Of a stretch of DNA of 64,000 nucleotides, positions 53,050 to 63,196 are shown piece after piece. Below the pieces are notes generated by a model. It was not told the origin of the DNA. It made no database searches and saw only the letters and a program-made list of their open reading frames with translations. A program made the translations under genes and the position numbers. The stretch is from Actinobacteria bacterium QS_8_72_14 (lineage in GTDB: Bacteria; Actinomycetota; Nitriliruptoria; Euzebyales; Egibacteraceae). Where the stretch lies: positions 1-64,000 of the forward strand of contig PXPH01000054.1 in NCBI GenBank assembly GCA_003021615.1. Reading direction: 5' to 3'. Numbering within the stretch: position 1 is the stretch's first letter; each line of letters starts with the position of its first letter.

Positions 53050-54054
53050 TCACGGGGCCGCGGGCGGCTCGGGGGGTCGGGTGGGCGACCCGCGCCGGCG
53101 AGTCAACCACGTCAGGCGCCGTGCTGCCTGTTTCCACGGCGCCTCGACCTCGGGACCGCGTTGGCCCTCGCGCCAGCGGCGAGCGCGGGTGCGCGGCTGG
53201 GGGTGGCGTGACACCGCGTCGGGGCGGGCCGCGGCCACGCACAGCGCCGGGCCGTGGGGCCAGAACGGATCGTCAAAGCCGGTGTCGATGCGCTCGAAGC
53301 CGACAGCGGCCAGCCCGTCGAGGATGTCGTTGCGCTCCATCCATCGGGCGTGGGTGCGCGAGCCGCCGCAGAACGTGGGGTCGTTGACGCCGGTGCCGTA
53401 GCCGTAGCGGTGGTAGGTCGCCGACAGGCCGTGGCGTTGGACCGGCTCGACCTCGTCGAAGCGCTCGGCGACGTCGGGACGCCGGGCCATCACGTCGTCG
53501 TCCCAGTAGTGGGTCCACAGCAGCACGCGGCGGGCGCGTTGGCCCAGCAGAGCGATGAGCTCCAGCGGGTCGTGCAGGTGGTACAGGACGCCGGTGGCCA
53601 CGCACAAATCCCAGGTGGTCTCGTACTCGCGGAGATGGCCCACGAAGTCGCCCAGCTCGAAGTGGGCGCGCAGGCCCAACAGGTTCTTGACCACCAGGCA
53701 GCGCAGAAACGCCTGGCGGTGAGCCTCGACTGCCACGACCTGGCCGGCGCCGCGCTCCTCCAAAAGCGTGGTGTGAGCGCCTTCCAAGGGGCCCAGCTCG
53801 AGCACCGTCATGCCGGTGATGGGGCCCAGCGCCTCCAGGCCCCACTGAATGCGCTCATCGTGGAACAGGTCGTCACGCGGGCCCGAGATCGTCTCCTCGC
53901 CCAGGATCGGCACCTTCGAGGTCCACTGGTCGGCGAACAGATCCAGCTGGTGCTGAGCCCGCGGCGATCGGGTTTCGTAGACGTCCAAAAAGGCCTCCCG
54001 ATGGCCCTCGGAGAGGGCCGTGTCGTCGGGAGTCGCCGCGTCGTCGGCGCTCAC
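53050..54054 (-). CDS. SAM-dependent methyltransferase (class I)
   Basis: 334 residues from GTG 54054. The SAM motif VLELGPLEGAHTTLLEERGA is followed by QVVAVEAHRQAFLR, LCVATGVLYHLHDPLELIAL and a C-terminal basic Pro/Arg-rich tail of about 50 residues. It belongs to the CmoB/DUF1698-like methyltransferases often found with surface-glycan genes. The membrane glycosyltransferase-like gene diverges from it, 166 bases away. The substrate is unknown. Confidence 0.83.
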   Translation of the reverse strand: MSADDAATPDDTALSEGHREAFLDVYETRSPRAQHQLDLFADQWTSKVPILGEETISGPRDDLFHDERIQWGLEALGPITGMTVLELGPLEGAHTTLLEERGAGQVVAVEAHRQAFLRCLVVKNLLGLRAHFELGDFVGHLREYETTWDLCVATGVLYHLHDPLELIALLGQRARRVLLWTHYWDDDVMARRPDVAERFDEVEPVQRHGLSATYHRYGYGTGVNDPTFCGGSRTHARWMERNDILDGLAAVGFERIDTGFDDPFWPHGPALCVAAARPDAVSRHPQPRTRARRWREGQRGPEVEAPWKQAARRLTWLTRRRGSPTRPPEPPAAP

Positions 54055-54220
54055 AAATCCTCCACCGGCCGCGGTCGGCCGTCAGTGCCGGACGGTGGCT
54101 GGGTCGCCGTCAGTCTGCCAGGCGGACCGCGCCAACGAGGGCAGCCACGGCCGCGTCACTCCCACATCGGCTTCAACCGGTGGCTCATGTGCGACCGAGC
54201 GCTCGCTAGCCTCTGGCGTC

Positions 54221-55651
54221 ATGAGCGCCGCCGTGCCCGCGCCGCTACGCGATCGCGCCCAGCGCCCGGCCCTGCTGGGATGGCTGGGGGTGGGCCTGGC
54301 GATTCGCCTGGCGCTGATGCCCTTCGGGGTGACCGCCGACATGCTGGCGGTGTGGTGGCGCAGCCACCGCATCGCCTATGACGGCGAGGTCTTTGGTGAG
54401 TACCTGGTCAACATGGGTGCCCACGCCGTTCACGCCGCGTGGCTCCGTGTGGTGGACCCGGTGCTGCCCGACCCCGACGTGGTGTGGTCGGACCCGTGGT
54501 TCTTCGACGACTTCATCGCGTTGGCGCCACAAGTGGTGCGCGAGTTCGCCGCCGCCGAGTGGGCCCCCCAGACGCTGTTCGCCCTCAAGGGGTTGTACCT
54601 GCTGGCGGATCTAGGCGCCGGCGTCGCGCTGTTGGCGTTGGTGGGGCCCATGGGCGCGCGGCTAACCCGGCGCGCGTGGGCGTTTTGGATGCTGTCGCCC
54701 ATCGGCCTGTATGCCACCTACGCCTTTGGCCGCTACGAGATGCTGGCTGTGGCGCTGGTGGTGGCGGCCGTGCTGGCCGCCGAGCGCCGGCGCGTGTGGC
54801 TGGCCGCGCTGCTGCTGGGGCTGGCCGTGACCATGCGCGGCTATCCCTTGCTGCTGGTACCGCTGATGGCGCTCATGGTGGCGCCACGCGACCACGAGCC
54901 GGCCGGCGCTCACCTCGTGCCGCGGCAGCTGGCGTGGGCGGGCCTGGCGGTTGTCCCGTTCGCGGCGACGATGGCGCTGAACCAGGCGCTGGCTGGCCGG
55001 GTCGGCGAGGTGGCGCGCCTGTCTCAGTCGCGCACCGGGGGCACGCTGACCGCGGTGTCGTGGCCGGTCGACGGCGACGGGCAGATCTATCTGTTCGTGT
55101 TGGTCCTGGCCGTGATGCTGGGAGCGGTGGCGGGGCGCCAGTGGGGCTGGTGGGGCGCCGGGCGCGTTCCCGTCGGCGAGGCCTGGGTGTGGCTGCTGCT
55201 GGCCCACGTCGCGCTGTTCGCGCTGTCGACGTGGGGGGCGCACTACGTGGCGTGGTTGACGCCGTTCGTGGCGCTGGCGATCGGGCGGCGACCCGCCTGG
55301 CGGGGCGTGCTGTGGCTGCATCTGCTGCAGGTGCTGCTGGCCTTGGCGTGGTTCGACGCGGTAGGCGGACCCGGCACCACCACCGGCACGCTGCTGGCCG
55401 CCGGTCCGGCCGCCGAGCAGCTGGGCAGCCTGCGCGAGCTGCTGCTGACCGCGCCGGGCACCGCCGCGCAGGTCCAGGGGGTGCTGCGCACCGGCTTCGT
55501 GGCCGCCAGCGCGCTGCTGGCGGCCCCGGCGGTCGTCGAGCTGTGGCGCGGGTGGCGCGCTGTCTCGCCGGACGGTGGCGGCGACGCGCTGGGCGGCTCG
55601 GTGTCGGGACCGGCGGCTAGCGACGCCGCCGCGCGCCGACAAAGCCGCTGA
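54221..55651 (+). CDS. Polytopic GT-C-type glycosyltransferase-like membrane protein
   Basis: A 476-residue integral membrane protein from ATG 54221 with about ten helices. The first external loop carries acidic/aromatic motifs (FGVTADMLAVWWRSHRIAYD, then NMGAHAVHAAWLRVV) as in GT87/DUF2029-like polyprenol-phosphate sugar transferases, and SPIGLYATYAFGRYEMLAVA is like the conserved FGRYD/E loop of that group. It probably adds a sugar to a cell-wall or lipid acceptor on the outer face. The C-terminal end overlaps the convergent lipoprotein gene by 35 bases. Confidence 0.7.
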   Translation: MSAAVPAPLRDRAQRPALLGWLGVGLAIRLALMPFGVTADMLAVWWRSHRIAYDGEVFGEYLVNMGAHAVHAAWLRVVDPVLPDPDVVWSDPWFFDDFIALAPQVVREFAAAEWAPQTLFALKGLYLLADLGAGVALLALVGPMGARLTRRAWAFWMLSPIGLYATYAFGRYEMLAVALVVAAVLAAERRRVWLAALLLGLAVTMRGYPLLLVPLMALMVAPRDHEPAGAHLVPRQLAWAGLAVVPFAATMALNQALAGRVGEVARLSQSRTGGTLTAVSWPVDGDGQIYLFVLVLAVMLGAVAGRQWGWWGAGRVPVGEAWVWLLLAHVALFALSTWGAHYVAWLTPFVALAIGRRPAWRGVLWLHLLQVLLALAWFDAVGGPGTTTGTLLAAGPAAEQLGSLRELLLTAPGTAAQVQGVLRTGFVAASALLAAPAVVELWRGWRAVSPDGGGDALGGSVSGPAASDAAARRQSR

Positions 55652-56324
55652 TGGCCAGCGCCACGGCGGCGGCCATGGCCGCCGCCCAGGCCAGCCCGAA
55701 GCCCGGGGCGGTCGCCAGGGCCCGCCCGGCCCCAGCCGCCAGGCGCCCGACCGCCGCCAGCGCCTGGACGGGCCCGACGTCGCCCACGACGCGAAACGCC
55801 AGGTCGCCGGTGGCCGGTTGCCCGCCCCGCAGCAACTGCCCACCGCCATAGGGGTCGTTGAGTAGCCGGGTCTGGTGGTTTGTCTCGGCGGGTGGGACGT
55901 TGGCCCACACGCCCACCGGCGACTCGCCGGTCCACTCGACGGTGAACGCGGCGCGGGGCGGGGCCGTCACCGGCTCGTCGAAGCGCAGCGGCACCCAGGC
56001 GTTGTCGGCCACGGCCTCGCCGGGCACCGAAGCGCTGGCCACCACCTCGCCGGGGGCCGCTGCGCCGCCGGCCCGGTCGAGCAGTGACACCACCAGCTCG
56101 CCGCCGTCGTCGGGGGTTTGGCCGAAGGTGGCGGTCAGCACGTCGACGCCGGCCAGCCGCTCGGCGCCGGGGCGAAACGTCTGGCCGACGGGCTCTGCGT
56201 CGGCGGGCAGCGCCCGGGTCACGGTGGCCTGGAACGCGTCGCCGGCGGCGCGTGCGCACCCGGCCAGCGCGAGCACCACCAGGACCAGGCCGGCCAGCTC
56301 GAAGCCGCGACGAGGTAGCCCCAC
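55617..56324 (-). CDS. Lipoprotein with C-terminal membrane helix, hypothetical
   Basis: 235 residues from GTG 56324. The signal peptide LAGLVLVVLALAGC ends in a lipobox. A beta-rich region (about 30-180: GQTFRPGAERLAGVDVLTAT, LVVSLLDRAGG, PRAAFTVEWTGES) resembles carbohydrate-binding or jelly-roll-like folds. A helix near the end (AWAAAMAAAVALAISGFVGA) followed by RRRR would anchor it a second time. A longer frame to 56438 has no signal peptide in the right place. It faces the glycosyltransferase-like gene. Confidence 0.7.
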   Translation of the reverse strand: MGLPRRGFELAGLVLVVLALAGCARAAGDAFQATVTRALPADAEPVGQTFRPGAERLAGVDVLTATFGQTPDDGGELVVSLLDRAGGAAAPGEVVASASVPGEAVADNAWVPLRFDEPVTAPPRAAFTVEWTGESPVGVWANVPPAETNHQTRLLNDPYGGGQLLRGGQPATGDLAFRVVGDVGPVQALAAVGRLAAGAGRALATAPGFGLAWAAAMAAAVALAISGFVGARRRR

Positions 56325-56334
56325 CGCGCCGGCG

Positions 56335-56412
56335 TCAGCTGTGGTCGGCGGCGGCGTTGGCCGCGTCGAGCATGCCGTAGGCCTCTTCCTCCAGGGCGTT
56401 GTGCAGCCGCAT
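56335..56412 (-). CDS. Possible 25-residue ORF
   Basis: MRLHNALEEEAYGMLDAANA then AADHS is a helical peptide with nearly all third positions G or C. It lies between pepN and the lipoprotein gene, 10 bases before the latter's start. No ribosome-binding site was seen, so it may be a chance frame. Confidence 0.25.
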   Translation of the reverse strand: MRLHNALEEEAYGMLDAANAAADHS

Positions 56413-56465
56413 GATCGCGTGCAAGCCGGAAATCTCACGAATCGCTGCAGGCGGTCGCGGGAGGG

Positions 56466-59030
<2,565 letters not shown>

Positions 59031-59119
59031 AGGCTCCTGACGCCGCGTCTGGCGGGTGCCCCGGGGAGCCTAATCGCCGCCGGCGATTGCTGACCACCGG
59101 CGGCGGCCGGTGCCAGTGG

Positions 59120-60472
59120 TCAGCCCGAGGCGGCCTTCTGGGCCTTCTCGGCCACGGGGTCGGGATGCTGATCCCCGGCCGGGTCGGCGTCGCGGCGCAC
59201 CAACAGCCGCCCGCCGCGCTCGCAACCGAGGTAGGTCCAGGCCCAGTCGAGCAGCACGCTGGCGCGGTTGCGAAAGCCGATGAGCATCGCCAAGTGCAGC
59301 CACAGCCATGCGAGCCAGCCCAGCGTGCCGCGCAGCCGCACGCGGCCACCAAAGGCCTGGGCGACGGCGGCCCGGCGCCCGATGGTGGCCATCGCGCCCT
59401 TGTCGCGGTACGCGAACGCCTCGGTGGGCTCGCCGTGCACCGCCCGTGCGATCTGGCTGGCCACGTGGCGCCCGGCTTGTTGGGCCACGGGCGCGAGCTG
59501 GGGCAGCAGGGCCCCGTCGCCGTCGCGGGCGGCGGCCACGTCGCCGATCGCCCACACGCCTGGATAGCCGGGCACCGACAGGTCGGCGTCGACGGCCACG
59601 CGCCCGCCGCCGCCGGTGGGCAGCCCCAGCGCGGTCGCCAACGGTTGCGCCTCGACGCCCGCGGCCCACACGGTCGTGCCCACGCGCAGCCGCAAGCCGT
59701 CGTCGAGCGTCACCCGGTCAGGGCCGGCCTCGGTGACCCGCCGGCCGAAGTGGAGCTGCACGCCGCGCCGGCGCAGCTGGGCGGCGGTGTAGGCGCGCAG
59801 TTGGGGGTGGAAGCCGGCCAGCGGCCCGTCGTCGAGCTCGACCAGCGAGATCTGGGCCCGGTGAACCGGCAGGTCGGGGAAGTCGCGGGCCAGCACGTTG
59901 CGGTACAACTCGCTGACGGCGCCGGCCAGCTCCACACCGGTGGGCCCGCCACCGACGACGACCACGTCGAGGGCGCCCGCCTCGACCAGCTCGGGCTCGG
60001 CCTGGGCGCGCTCAAAGGCGGTCAGCAACCGCTGGCGCAGCGCGAGAGCGTCGTCGACGGTCTTGAGCGTCTCGGCGTGGGCCAGGTCGACGCCGAACGA
60101 CGCGGTGCGCGCTCCCGCGGCCAAAACGAGGTGGTCGAAGGCGAAGCGGGCGCCGTCGGCGGTGGCGATCTCGCGAGCCTGCCAGTCGAGGTCGGTGACG
60201 GTGGCGGCGCGAAAGGACGCGTTGGGCACTCGCCGCAGTGCGCCGCGCACCGGATAGGCGATGTCGGTGGGCGCCAGCTGCGCAGTGGCGACCTGGTACA
60301 GCAGGGGCTGGAACAGATGGTGGTTGGTGCGGTCCAGCACGATCACGTCGGCGGGGGTGTCGGCCAGGCTGCGCGCCAGCGCCAGTCCGCCAAAGCCGGC
60401 GCCGACGACGAGCACCTTGGGCCGGCCCGTGGCGGGCCCGGAAGTGGTTGGCTCGGTCCGCGTCTCCGTCAC
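59120..60472 (-). CDS. ndh: Type II NADH dehydrogenase
   Basis: A 450-residue peripheral membrane flavoenzyme that passes electrons from NADH to quinone without proton pumping. The FAD motif LVVGAGFGGLALARSL, the quinone-site-like HHLFQPLLYQVATAQL, the NADH motif VVVGGGPTGVELAGAV, and PGVWAIGDVAA near FAD are present. A C-terminal amphipathic/hydrophobic part (LGWLAWLWLHLAMLIGFRNR) anchors it to the membrane. Start GTG 60472 follows a GGAG site. Confidence 0.93.
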   Translation of the reverse strand: MTETRTEPTTSGPATGRPKVLVVGAGFGGLALARSLADTPADVIVLDRTNHHLFQPLLYQVATAQLAPTDIAYPVRGALRRVPNASFRAATVTDLDWQAREIATADGARFAFDHLVLAAGARTASFGVDLAHAETLKTVDDALALRQRLLTAFERAQAEPELVEAGALDVVVVGGGPTGVELAGAVSELYRNVLARDFPDLPVHRAQISLVELDDGPLAGFHPQLRAYTAAQLRRRGVQLHFGRRVTEAGPDRVTLDDGLRLRVGTTVWAAGVEAQPLATALGLPTGGGGRVAVDADLSVPGYPGVWAIGDVAAARDGDGALLPQLAPVAQQAGRHVASQIARAVHGEPTEAFAYRDKGAMATIGRRAAVAQAFGGRVRLRGTLGWLAWLWLHLAMLIGFRNRASVLLDWAWTYLGCERGGRLLVRRDADPAGDQHPDPVAEKAQKAASG

Positions 60473-60550
60473 ACACGCTCCTTTGTGAATGTGCTCACAA
60501 TCACATGTTATCGGCTCCGGGTTGTCTCATCACCGTTTCGGGGTGGATTA

Positions 60551-60625
60551 CGCGTGGGGGTGCATTACGCGCGGCGCGTGGGGGTGCACTCCGCGTGGGG
60601 GTGCACTACGCGTGGGGATGGACTA
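60551..60625 (+). repeat. Four degenerate copies of a 17-bp G-rich unit
   Basis: The unit CGCGTGGGGGTGCACTA starts at 60551, 60575, 60592 and 60609 with small changes; a 7-base insert separates the first two. It fills the ndh-HPF gap and touches the stop of the HPF-like gene. Runs of five G could form G-quadruplexes. Confidence 0.75.
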
Positions 60626-60967
60626 CGCGCGGCGCGCGTCGATGCGGCGGTTGATCATCTCGTCGAGCTGGCGCCACATGTCGTCGCGCACCTCGTTGAG
60701 CGCGTCGCGCAGACCGGTCTCGGTGGAGGTCGCCACGAGCTCGTCGGTACGCGGCTTGGCGATCCACAGCTCCAGGGTGACCTTTTGCTTGGTGGTCTCC
60801 CGGTCCTTGACCGTGAGCTCCATGTCGACGGCGTCGGCGTCGTAGCGCTGCAGGCGCTGGTCGAGCTTGCGCAACACGTCGAGGATGCGCTCGCGCTCGT
60901 CGGCGTGAAAGCCCGTGCCCAGGCGCAAGCGGTCGACCGTGGCGGGGTTCTGGGAGCGAGTACTCAT
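60623..60967 (-). CDS. HPF/RaiA-like ribosome-associated protein
   Basis: A 114-residue protein that looks like a single S30AE domain: RLRLGTGFHADERERILDVL, then ELTVKDRETTKQKVTLELWI and the final helix ALNEVRDDMWRQLDEMINRR. The family stabilises idle ribosomes as hibernating particles. It lacks the long C-terminal dimerisation domain typical of most actinobacterial HPF, so it may have another partner. Moderate confidence. Confidence 0.65.
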   Translation of the reverse strand: MSTRSQNPATVDRLRLGTGFHADERERILDVLRKLDQRLQRYDADAVDMELTVKDRETTKQKVTLELWIAKPRTDELVATSTETGLRDALNEVRDDMWRQLDEMINRRIDARRA

Positions 60968-61007
60968 CGTGGCGGGGTGGGCGCCGAGTAGCGCCGAGGT
61001 GGGTGGC

Positions 61008-61652
61008 TCATTTCTTGGAGGAGGAGTAGTAGGGGTTGGTCCCCGAGGCGTGATCGGTCACGTCGACGATCTCGGTGACCTGGGGCAGGGCCTCGCGCAT
61101 GGACTGCTCGATGCCCTGTTTGAGGGTCACCTGCGCCATGCCGCAGCCCTGGCAGCCGCCGGACAGCTGCAGATACACCTTGCCCTCCTGCTCCTCGACG
61201 CCGGCGAGATCGGCGCGCCCGCCGTGTTGCGCGATCTGGGGGTTGATGTGGGACTCCAGCAGCTGCTGGATCTGCTCGGCCAGCTCGCCCTCCAGCGACG
61301 CCTGATCGGGCAGGTCCACCCCGACCGCCGGGCTGGAGGGAGCGGGCTTGTTGGGATTGGTGATGAAAATCCCGCCGGTCTCCAGGTCGCCGCGACGGTC
61401 CAGCGTGGCGCCGCGCAGCGCGTCGATGCTGCCGCCCGGGATCACCACCGGCAGCTCCCCGTGATGCTGCACGGCCGCCTCGTCGTCGACCTTGCTCATG
61501 CGGTCGAGATACATGTTGTAGGTGTACTCGCCGTCTTGGGCGCCGGTGACCTCTAGCCACAGCCCCAGCTCCTCGGCGTCAGGGTCGCGGTTGCGGAACC
61601 ACACCGCCTTGTCCCGGGCGGCGTCGGTCACATGGATGATCTGCTCGCTCAT
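61008..61652 (-). CDS. NfuA-like iron-sulfur cluster carrier
   Basis: A 214-residue protein with an N-terminal A-type (HesB-like) domain that lacks its usual cysteines and a C-terminal NifU domain with the cluster-binding CxxC in LSGGCQGCGMAQVTLKQG. This is the domain layout of NfuA, which carries Fe-S clusters to target enzymes. An adjacent radical SAM gene on the other side of the ATP-grasp gene would need such clusters. Confidence 0.88.
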   Translation of the reverse strand: MSEQIIHVTDAARDKAVWFRNRDPDAEELGLWLEVTGAQDGEYTYNMYLDRMSKVDDEAAVQHHGELPVVIPGGSIDALRGATLDRRGDLETGGIFITNPNKPAPSSPAVGVDLPDQASLEGELAEQIQQLLESHINPQIAQHGGRADLAGVEEQEGKVYLQLSGGCQGCGMAQVTLKQGIEQSMREALPQVTEIVDVTDHASGTNPYYSSSKK

Positions 61653-61728
61653 GACCCGGCCGCTCCTGTTCGGGCGTCGTCTCGGGATCGTGTCGCAGAC
61701 GCCGTCGCCTGACGCCTACCGTATCGTC

Positions 61729-63057
61729 ATGAGCGTGCGACGCGACGCCTGGCACGGTGACGGTGGAGGCGCTGGCCGGCCTCCTCGCCTGGTCCTGGTG
61801 CTGCCGTCGACGACCTACCGCGCCAGCGACTTCCTCGAGGCCGCCCGGTCGGTGGGCGCCGAGGTGGTCGTTGCCAGCGACGGCTCGCAGGCCATGGCCG
61901 AGACCATGGGGGCCGGGGCCCTGACAGTGCCGGTCGATGACCCTCAGGCAGCCGGCCAGCGCATCGCCGCCCACGCGGCCACTGGCCCCATCGACGCGGT
62001 CATCGGCGTCGACGATCGGGGCGTGCGCGCGGCCACGGTCGCCGCCGAGCAACTGGGCTTGGCCCACAACCCGTTGGCGGCGGTGACCGCCGCCGCCCGC
62101 AAGGACCGCCAGCGCGCGGCCTTTGCCGCCGCGGGCGTGCCCCAGCCGGCGGTGGCGGTCGTGGGTGGGCAAGGCGAGGGGGCGTTGCCGGCTTTTGGCG
62201 GCTCGAGCGAGGACGTGGCCAAGGCCGCCCGCCACGTGGGACTGCCGTGTGTGCTCAAGGCGACCACGCGGTCGGCCAGCCAGGGCGTCATCCGCGCCGA
62301 CAGCCCTGGGGAGGCCGCCGGGGCCGCCGAGCGGATTCGGCGCATCGTGGCCGCCGCCGGCGACGACCCGGGGCAGCCGCTGATGGTCGAGGCGTTCGCC
62401 CCCGGCGCCGAGGTGGCCGTCGAGGGCGTGCTGCACGGCGGCGAGCTGGAGGTCCTGGCGGTGTTCGACAAGCCGGACCACCCCGACGGGCCCACCTTCG
62501 AGGAGACGGTCTACGTCACGCCGTCGCGGCTGCCGGCAACGGCGCTGGCGCCCCTGGAGACCGCCGTGGCCCAGGCGGCCGCCGCTTTGGGCCTGCGCGA
62601 GGGCCCGATCCACGCCGAGGCGCGCGTCGACGTCGACGCCCGGCGCGTGGCGATGCTGGAGGTGGCCGCGCGCTCCATCGGCGGGCTGTGCAGCCGGGCG
62701 CTGCGCTTTGGCGCCGCAACGTCGCTGGAGGAGCTGTTGGTGCGCCACGCTTTGGGCCTGCGGACCGACCGGGCCCGCCGTGAGCTGTCGGCCAGCGGGG
62801 TGCTCATGCTGCCCATCCGCCAGCGGGGGTGGTTGGCCGGCGTCGAGGGGGTCGAGACGGCCCGGGCGGTGCCGGGAGTAGAGGAGGTGGCGCTGACCGT
62901 CACGCCGGGCCAGGAGCTGGTGCCGGTGCCCGAGGGCAACCGCTATCTGGGCTTTGCCTTCGCTCGCGGCGCGACCCCCGCCGACGTGGAGGCCAGCCTG
63001 GCCCAGGTGCAGCAGGCGCTGCAAGTGCGGGTGCAAGCCGGTGTTGCCTCGGCGTGA
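61729..63057 (+). CDS. ATP-grasp domain ligase, function unknown
   Basis: A 442-residue protein from ATG 61729. A Rossmann-like N-domain (LVLVLPSTTYRASDFLEAAR) precedes an ATP-grasp domain: RKDRQRAAFAAAGVPQPAVA, the phosphate-binding PCVLKATTRSASQGVIRA, LMVEAFAPGAEVAVEGVLHG and the metal-site IHAEARVDVDARRVAMLEVA. The pattern resembles carboxylate-amine ligases such as BacD or carbamoyl-phosphate-type enzymes that make dipeptide-like bonds. The next gene on the same strand is a radical SAM enzyme, so the two may form a pathway. Confidence 0.85.
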   Translation: MSVRRDAWHGDGGGAGRPPRLVLVLPSTTYRASDFLEAARSVGAEVVVASDGSQAMAETMGAGALTVPVDDPQAAGQRIAAHAATGPIDAVIGVDDRGVRAATVAAEQLGLAHNPLAAVTAAARKDRQRAAFAAAGVPQPAVAVVGGQGEGALPAFGGSSEDVAKAARHVGLPCVLKATTRSASQGVIRADSPGEAAGAAERIRRIVAAAGDDPGQPLMVEAFAPGAEVAVEGVLHGGELEVLAVFDKPDHPDGPTFEETVYVTPSRLPATALAPLETAVAQAAAALGLREGPIHAEARVDVDARRVAMLEVAARSIGGLCSRALRFGAATSLEELLVRHALGLRTDRARRELSASGVLMLPIRQRGWLAGVEGVETARAVPGVEEVALTVTPGQELVPVPEGNRYLGFAFARGATPADVEASLAQVQQALQVRVQAGVASA

Positions 63058-63085
63058 GCCGCCGGCGCAGGTCGTGAGAGATGGC

Positions 63086-63124
63086 TTGTCACATTCGCCA
63101 CACCCCTTGTGAGGAATGTGACAA
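63086..63124 (+). promoter_or_regulatory. Perfect 11-bp inverted repeat before the radical SAM gene
   Basis: TTGTCACATTC (63086-63096) and GAATGTGACAA (63114-63124) flank a 17-base centre that itself contains CACA/TGTG. It may be a dimeric regulator's operator or a hairpin; no T-tract follows. Confidence 0.6.
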
Positions 63125-63196
63125 ACTGAGCTGCATGGGCGCGGCGCGCCCAGCTGGGGCCGCGTGGCCGCCGGCGCCGGGGTAGGGTCGCACTCG

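Noticed and set aside
59087-60991. 634-codon plus-strand frame over ndh and the HPF-like gene
   Set aside because: It is antisense to complete ndh motifs and crosses the repeat array.
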